Assembly: GCF_004027225.2 (NCBI RefSeq)
Contig: NC_044277.2
Location: 70,991,900-71,055,899 of the forward strand
DNA: 64,000 bases
Direction of reading: 5' to 3'
DNA from: Strigops habroptila
Lineage: Eukaryota; Chordata; Aves; Psittaciformes; Psittacidae
Part shown: piece after piece, positions 58,362 through 64,000 of the stretch
How positions within the stretch are numbered: the stretch's first letter is position 1
How the letters are laid out: each line of letters starts with the position of its first letter
Notes under the pieces: generated by a model
Database searches by the model: none
Told to the model about the DNA's origin: nothing
What the model saw: the letters and a program-made list of their open reading frames with translations, nothing else
Position numbers and translations under genes: made by a program

Positions 58362-61085
58362 ACTAAAAGTAATGGACTCACTGAATACTCAAAGGTTCTT
58401 GTTGAAGGAAATGTCTGGATTTAAAAGATACATCTCTGCTTTACTGAATAACCGCAATATTTGTGTATTGTTAGATTTCTTACCTGCAATTAAATGGTTA
58501 ACTACTTTAAGTAGTGTTGAGGGAGTGATCTATAGGGTTTTTAGTGGTTATTGATAGAAACGATAAGGTTTACACCACAGGATTCAGCAAGATATATGCT
58601 GTTCTAAAATTGAGAGCCAGCAATGTGCTTCTGCTCAGGTTTGTCTGTAAGTACGTTGTTATAAAGGGATAATTTCTTGAATCAAAGTGCCACATCAAAG
58701 ATGAGAGAAGCTGCATAAATGTAATTTTATTTATGTGAATAGTTCCATTGAATTCCTTCATATGGCTACTTATGTGGTTTAGATCTTTATTAGGAAGTCC
58801 TGGAAATTTCATTTTGTATTCCAACTGTGAGAATGCTGAAGAAATACATGGCAAAATCCTAAACTAAAGAGTTTACATATAATTTATACATACAGATTTG
58901 TTTCATGCAGAGTGACAACAAGGAGCCATATAATGCCTTTTATCTAAGGATGGAACTTGTTTGTTATCTTTTTAATAGCAGCAGAGATAGGACACTGTCA
59001 GAGGCTTGCAGTATAAGCTATGGTAAAAGTAAGACCACTTACTATAATGTTACCCAGCTGCTGGGTTAGTGATGCTCCAATGTTGCACACACAGGCAAAC
59101 AAAGCTATCAGTCAGTGGAACATGGATGCCTAAAGGCCTTTGGCTTCCAGGACCTACATATATATAAATCATAAACTTAGTATATATGCTCATTACTAGA
59201 CTAAGTAATGAGCACACAGCAACAGCAACTGCTTTGGTCCCATAAGCAGCTACGCTTAGGCCTGATTTCTGTTTCTCTGAGGAAACCCCCAATGAAAAGC
59301 AAAGTTAGTAAATGAGGACATGATTTCAGCAGTTATTTTCTTTCTCAGCCTTTACTGAGAGACATTTCATCAGGCTATCTCAGAGCTGCTGTTTTTCAGC
59401 GAAGATATGAGGCACAGTCTTGACTTCTTACCATCCAGGGTGTCCTCATTCCTTACTACAAAGCCAGCAATTACATTTTCTAAATACAAATGGACCATGG
59501 ATGAGATGATAAGCAGCTGTTCTGCCTCAGCTCAAGATAGGTCAGTGTTTTGGGAGCAATCTCCTCTGGGATGGCTCAATACATCAGGACTGCTTTGTAT
59601 TCCTGCGCACTGGGGAAAAGAGAGTCCTGTTCTAAAGGGTAAGCCAAGCCTCTTGAGGCCCATATTGCTGGGGGGACAGAAAAGACAACAGTGGCTGAGA
59701 CATGCTGAGATTTGAAACATGGAGCTTTTAGCTACCAGTGGAGGGGAATACTCCACTTAAACTTTGTTTTCTCTGCTTTGCCCAACTTCTCCCAAGTAAA
59801 TCGTACTTTCTCTCTCAATTTCTGAAAGCCACACAAATTCTCTACTTGCTGATGACATTTTTCTATTTTTAATTGTACTTTATTAAATTAAAAATGTTTC
59901 CATTTACAGCAAAATAAAACAAAGTTTCCAGTTATTATATGATTTGGATTCTGTCTCCTCTATAAGTACCTTATTTTCTCCAGTCATTTTCAAGATTTCA
60001 GGCTAGGATCACCACAGCCTCTTATATCATTATTTTCCTACCATGAAGTTGTTTATGTGTATTGTTTACCCAACAGACATTTCTCTTTCACTTGGTATAT
60101 TCATTACTAAATAATTCTGTGAGAAGATACAGGCCACTGATTTTTTGCAATTTGCATCCCCGTACTCTAAGCTATGTTGAAAGCAAAGCTTTTTGGTCCT
60201 CTTGCTTTGGAAGTACATTAATATTTCTATGACCTTTACTAGATGGCAGATGAGAAGCATTAGGAATAAAAAAACAAACAAATCAAAAGAAACCAATTTT
60301 TTAAAATGTGTATTTCTGAAAGGAGCAAGAGGGAAAAGAATCTAGTCTAAAAAAATATAAACTTTAGCTAGAGTTATGCTAATTGTTCTGCTGTAGCCTA
60401 TTTTTCCATGCCAAAATGTTTCTTTATGATCAATCCATTCCACATAATGCAAAAATGTATTTGAAGGGGTTCAGTAGCTATGCATGCAAAAATATATAGA
60501 TAGTATTTAGAGATATTTAGAAAGAAATAGCATAGTTTAAGATGTGTTTATATACTGCATACTTTGAAGCAATCATATTCAAAGCACAGTCACTGTGCTA
60601 ACAACTACTTCACACAAAATGACTTAAATAATTTAATTTCCAAAGCCTGCTGGTTATAAAGAGAAATTCTGTGAAACAAGATGCAAATGTAGTGACTTTT
60701 TGCGTGGTGCAAATGCTCTGCTTTAGAAGACTACACTTTCTGAAGCCTTTAGAAGACTGTAGAAGGAAAACCAACTAAATTCTACCCAGGAAACTATTTC
60801 TCTCATGGCAGCATTGTTTTTCAGTGGTTTTACTACACACCGGAAGCCAGCTCTGTTCCTGTTCATCTAGGTGTTGATGCCATAACTCAAAGGAACAGAT
60901 CCAAAAATGATTTTTAGTGACTTGAAATTTGACTGCTTTATGAACACTGCGTATAGATTAACAACATCTATGATTCAGCAAGGCATTTAAAAGATGGAAA
61001 ACAGAAGTTGTCCCACAAACTTAAGTATTTGCTCACTGGTTTCCAACTGGAGGCAAAACTGGCATTCTTTAATAGCAATCCTCTT
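58362..61085. other. Non-coding, nothing recognised
   Basis: AT-rich sequence with frames of at most 102 codons (59,407-59,715, plus strand, overlapped by a minus-strand frame) and no domain. Confidence 0.5.
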
Positions 61086-61118
61086 TCATATACTTTATAT
61101 CATATACTTTCTATCATA
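61086..61118. repeat. Short tandem duplication, 14-base period
   Basis: TCATATACTTTATA is followed by TCATATACTTTCTA and a partial third TCATAT. One mismatch between the full units. Confidence 0.85.
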
Positions 61119-63497
61119 TGCCACAGTATCAACTAAAAGGACATTTTGGGGGGGGTGTCTGTGTTATTTCTCTTTAGGATGGTGTGGAAGAGTCAGAAAA
61201 TTTTAAGATAGCAATAACCAGTTTGCCATAACAGGAATCACATGAATCTAGAAGATCAGATTAAACCAAGTGGTGCTATTTATAGGATTGACACGATGGC
61301 AAAAATCCCCTTTTGTCTTCACTACCAAGAGCAATGCTATTGCAACCAGTAAAAACAGGGATAGGCCTTATATTGAATGTGTCATATACCTTTTTTTTTT
61401 TATTAGTACTTTCGTAAGTTCTTCTCTTTCAATACATGAAATTTTTCCCTTGAGGTTTCAAGGAATAGTCTCTCATAATCTTGGAACTAAAATATAGATT
61501 CATTAAAACAAAATTAATTTTAAATGAAATGAGTTGTTGCTTGGACACAAGCATTTCCATTCCATTTGCAATTTAAGCCTTCTTGATCTTTGTTCAAGTT
61601 TTCAGAGAAACTGAAAGTAACTAGAAACTGACTTAAAAAAACCTTCTTTCCTCCCCACTGTTTCTTTTTTTCTACATTTCCTCAGCTTGATCTAATAGTA
61701 TAGAGAAGTATAAATCATCCTTACATTTTTTAACAATTTTATCTAGAGGATTTCTAACACACAGCTTTCACTCATTAGATGCAGAGACTCTAGCTCTCAA
61801 CTAATCTGTAAAGTCAGAGAAAGCTACGCTGAGTTATCCAGCAGAGAATCTGCTCCATTTTAAAAATATTTCCCATCTCCTTAGATTATTGTGCTTTAAT
61901 TATGCCATGTATAAAATATTTTTATACATAAAGCAACCAATCTGAACTTACTCAAGCAATGGCATCTGTCTTTGCAGTTAATGTTCTTAGCTCACTGCTG
62001 GTTTAAAATGTAATCAGTTTTCACCTACTAGTCTGAATGGAACTGAAGTTTCTGATCAAGATATAGCCTGTAATGCCACATTGCATTGCACAAAGACAAT
62101 TCCTACATTCGTACCCAAAGTCAGATCACCCTCCATGCACTGTGGGGTAGGAGCTCTGAAAGATTTAATTGCAATTAAATTGCCTTTGTAAAAGATTTGC
62201 AAATGTCTTTATGTATGTGGTACATAATTCAATATGACATGATAAGACAAATTTGCAAAAGAGACTATGTATTTATCTAAAATATTCACTGACTTGTATA
62301 AATGCATAGCTCCAAAATGGACAAGCACAAAAGGCAAAGGCAGATTGATGCTTTCTGTACCTATACACGAGCTTTAACTTTGCACGTGTACACCCAAGTT
62401 CTAATTTAATGCATACAGGGAAACTGATTAGATGAGAGCATCTTTTTTAAAAAATATGGTATCAGTGATTTGTGCACAATGAAAATACAGAAAACTAGAA
62501 GTGATACAGTTTCTGCGTTAGGTCAGACATTTCAAGAACTGGAATCTTTCTGCTCCACTTTAGCATAAACAATCTGTTACAGTCTTATTAGGAGAAATGG
62601 CACACATTAACTTCAGTGCCTGCTTTGCTTAGCTATCACCTCATATTCCTAGGGGCTTGTTTATCCTCTATGACTGCGATTTGCACAACAATGTCAGGGA
62701 TTTGGATGCTCAGTTCCCATTATTGTTGCTGAGGATCTAACCCCTTTGTTAAGGATTTAAGTACTTTTTGTGGATTTGTTGTCTTCTGGGTCTGTGGTTT
62801 ATGTTCCCTGCCTTTCAGTACTTCCAATGAGTCTCCAGTCTGCTCTTGAAAAGGCCTTTTGCCATTGGTGCATTTTAAAATCCTGTGGCTATGGGAAAGC
62901 TATTTCTTACAAACATGTTACACACATATGTATCTCAAAAGCCTGGAGAAAGCCTGCACTGGAGAAAAGCAAGCAAGAGAGATAACAGAGCAGGAATATA
63001 GATGATTTGGATAATACCAGAGACAAGGACAGACCATGAGAGAAATTTCTGAGCAAGTTGCCAGGCTGTCCAAATTAAACTATTTGGACTATGTTGGCTC
63101 CTGGAGCGCAGCAGAACTCTCTGATCTAAAAATTTGCATTTGGTCTTCTCCTCCTCATGGATGTGATATCCTCCTGTTGTCTACACCAACATCAGAAATA
63201 AAACAGCGCCAAGACAAAGACTTAAGTCCTGGCCCTCCATCTTCCCTATTTAATGTTTTCAATTTAAACATAAAAGAATTAAAGCATGGATGCAAGCCAC
63301 ACAGTCTCAACTAGCCTCCAGGCCAGAGATCATAACCTGGCTCCTTTTATTCACTACTACACATGGAGCCAGAGATTAAAATCTCTGAGATTAAAATATC
63401 ACTCTGCGACATTTAACCATCTTTGCAAGGCATGCTTATGAGAGCTGAGGAGAAGGGCTACTGCTCTGTAATGATTTCTTAGTTAATAATACATTTA
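61119..63497. other. Non-coding, nothing recognised
   Basis: AT-rich non-coding DNA. A 92-codon plus-strand frame at 63,036-63,314 has no recognisable domain. Confidence 0.5.
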
Positions 63498-63546
63498 CGT
63501 ATGTGTGTCCACATGTGTATGTGTATATATATGTATGTATAGACAC
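63498..63546. repeat. TG/TA microsatellite
   Basis: Degenerate alternating TG and TA dinucleotides (GTATGTGTGTCC, GTGTATATATATGTATGTAT). Confidence 0.85.
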
Positions 63547-64000
63547 AAAATATTTATGTAAACAGATGGAACAGCTGCCACTTCATTTTCAACCTTAGTT
63601 AATGAGGCAATCCAGTACAGAGAACGAGTTTCAAGCCTTTGACTTATTATTCCTCTTGTTTTTAACATGGTTTTAACTGTCAATGCTAGTAAGTCATAAA
63701 TATGAGACTAATGTAATAAGAACTACCACAAACACCCCACTTCTATGTTATTTTATTTTTGTTCCCTGCTTAAAGTATTCACACATCTTTGCACATTTCC
63801 TTCCTCCTCACTATCAGACACCGAAGCTCCCAGTTATGCAGGTAAAAAGGACTGACACTTTCTAAACTGTAACAGTTAGTCATAAGAATTCTGAAGTCTA
63901 ACTGGAATCACTGCTTGAGAAAAATGTTCTGGTGATTATATTGAGATGAGCTTCCGTGTTTTGCTATGTATCTGCTGTCACAGAGAAAAAAAGACTTTTA
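63547..64000. other. Non-coding, nothing recognised
   Basis: AT-rich DNA to the window end, without a recognised feature. Confidence 0.5.

Noticed and set aside
1..64000. CRISPR arrays, tRNA or rRNA genes, bacterial operons, mitochondrial insertions
   Set aside because: I saw no regularly spaced repeats, no tRNA-like cloverleaf blocks, no rRNA sequence and no prokaryotic gene structure. The window is vertebrate non-coding DNA.

Overview
The window looks like a piece of a bird genome (another archosaur or a turtle is possible but less likely). The main evidence is four CR1 non-LTR retrotransposon copies. Three end in the CR1-type 3' tail, short repeats of the ATTCTATG/ATTCTGTG type, and all carry recognisable pieces of CR1 coding sequence. 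Scattered old repeats (MIR-like pieces and degraded ancient amniote repeats), an AT-rich background, a single GC-rich CpG island and the lack of any long host reading frame fit a gene desert, a very long intron, or the flank of one gene. Nothing bacterial, archaeal or plasmid-like is present.

Layout. 1-10.4 kb: AT-rich non-coding DNA with homopolymer tracts, one possible conserved element and one short splice-bounded candidate. 10.4-11.4 kb: a CpG island, the only convincing promoter-like region; transcription direction and gene are not resolved. 11.4-17.3 kb: non-coding with a MIR relic and short duplications. 17.3-17.5 kb: a degraded piece that resembles the LTR of an avian endogenous retrovirus. 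17.5-44.1 kb: mostly featureless non-coding DNA with ancient repeat relics, a splice-bounded candidate exon near 28 kb, short tandem duplications, a perfect hairpin and AT-rich stretches that resemble conserved non-coding elements. 44.1-47.4 kb: a long CR1 copy on the minus strand, with the end of ORF1 (esterase-like) and most of ORF2 (endonuclease plus reverse transcriptase), broken by several frameshifts. 49.1-51.6 kb: the most complicated segment, with two CR1 tails in opposite orientation, a GC-rich block between them, and a pair of 119-base direct repeats whose adjacent 34-base partner is inverted in one copy. 55.8-57.6 kb: a CA microsatellite, a fourth CR1 tail and an exact 24-base dispersed repeat. 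57.3-64 kb: AT-rich non-coding DNA.

I found no intact protein-coding gene, tRNA, rRNA or CRISPR array. The coding remains are dead retrotransposon genes. The points most worth a second look are the CpG island, the repeat rearrangement at 49.2-50.8 kb, the exact 24-base repeat, and the candidate exon at 27,965-28,174. None of these is shown to be a new biological system. All comparisons to repeat families are from memory of their sequence features, not from a search.
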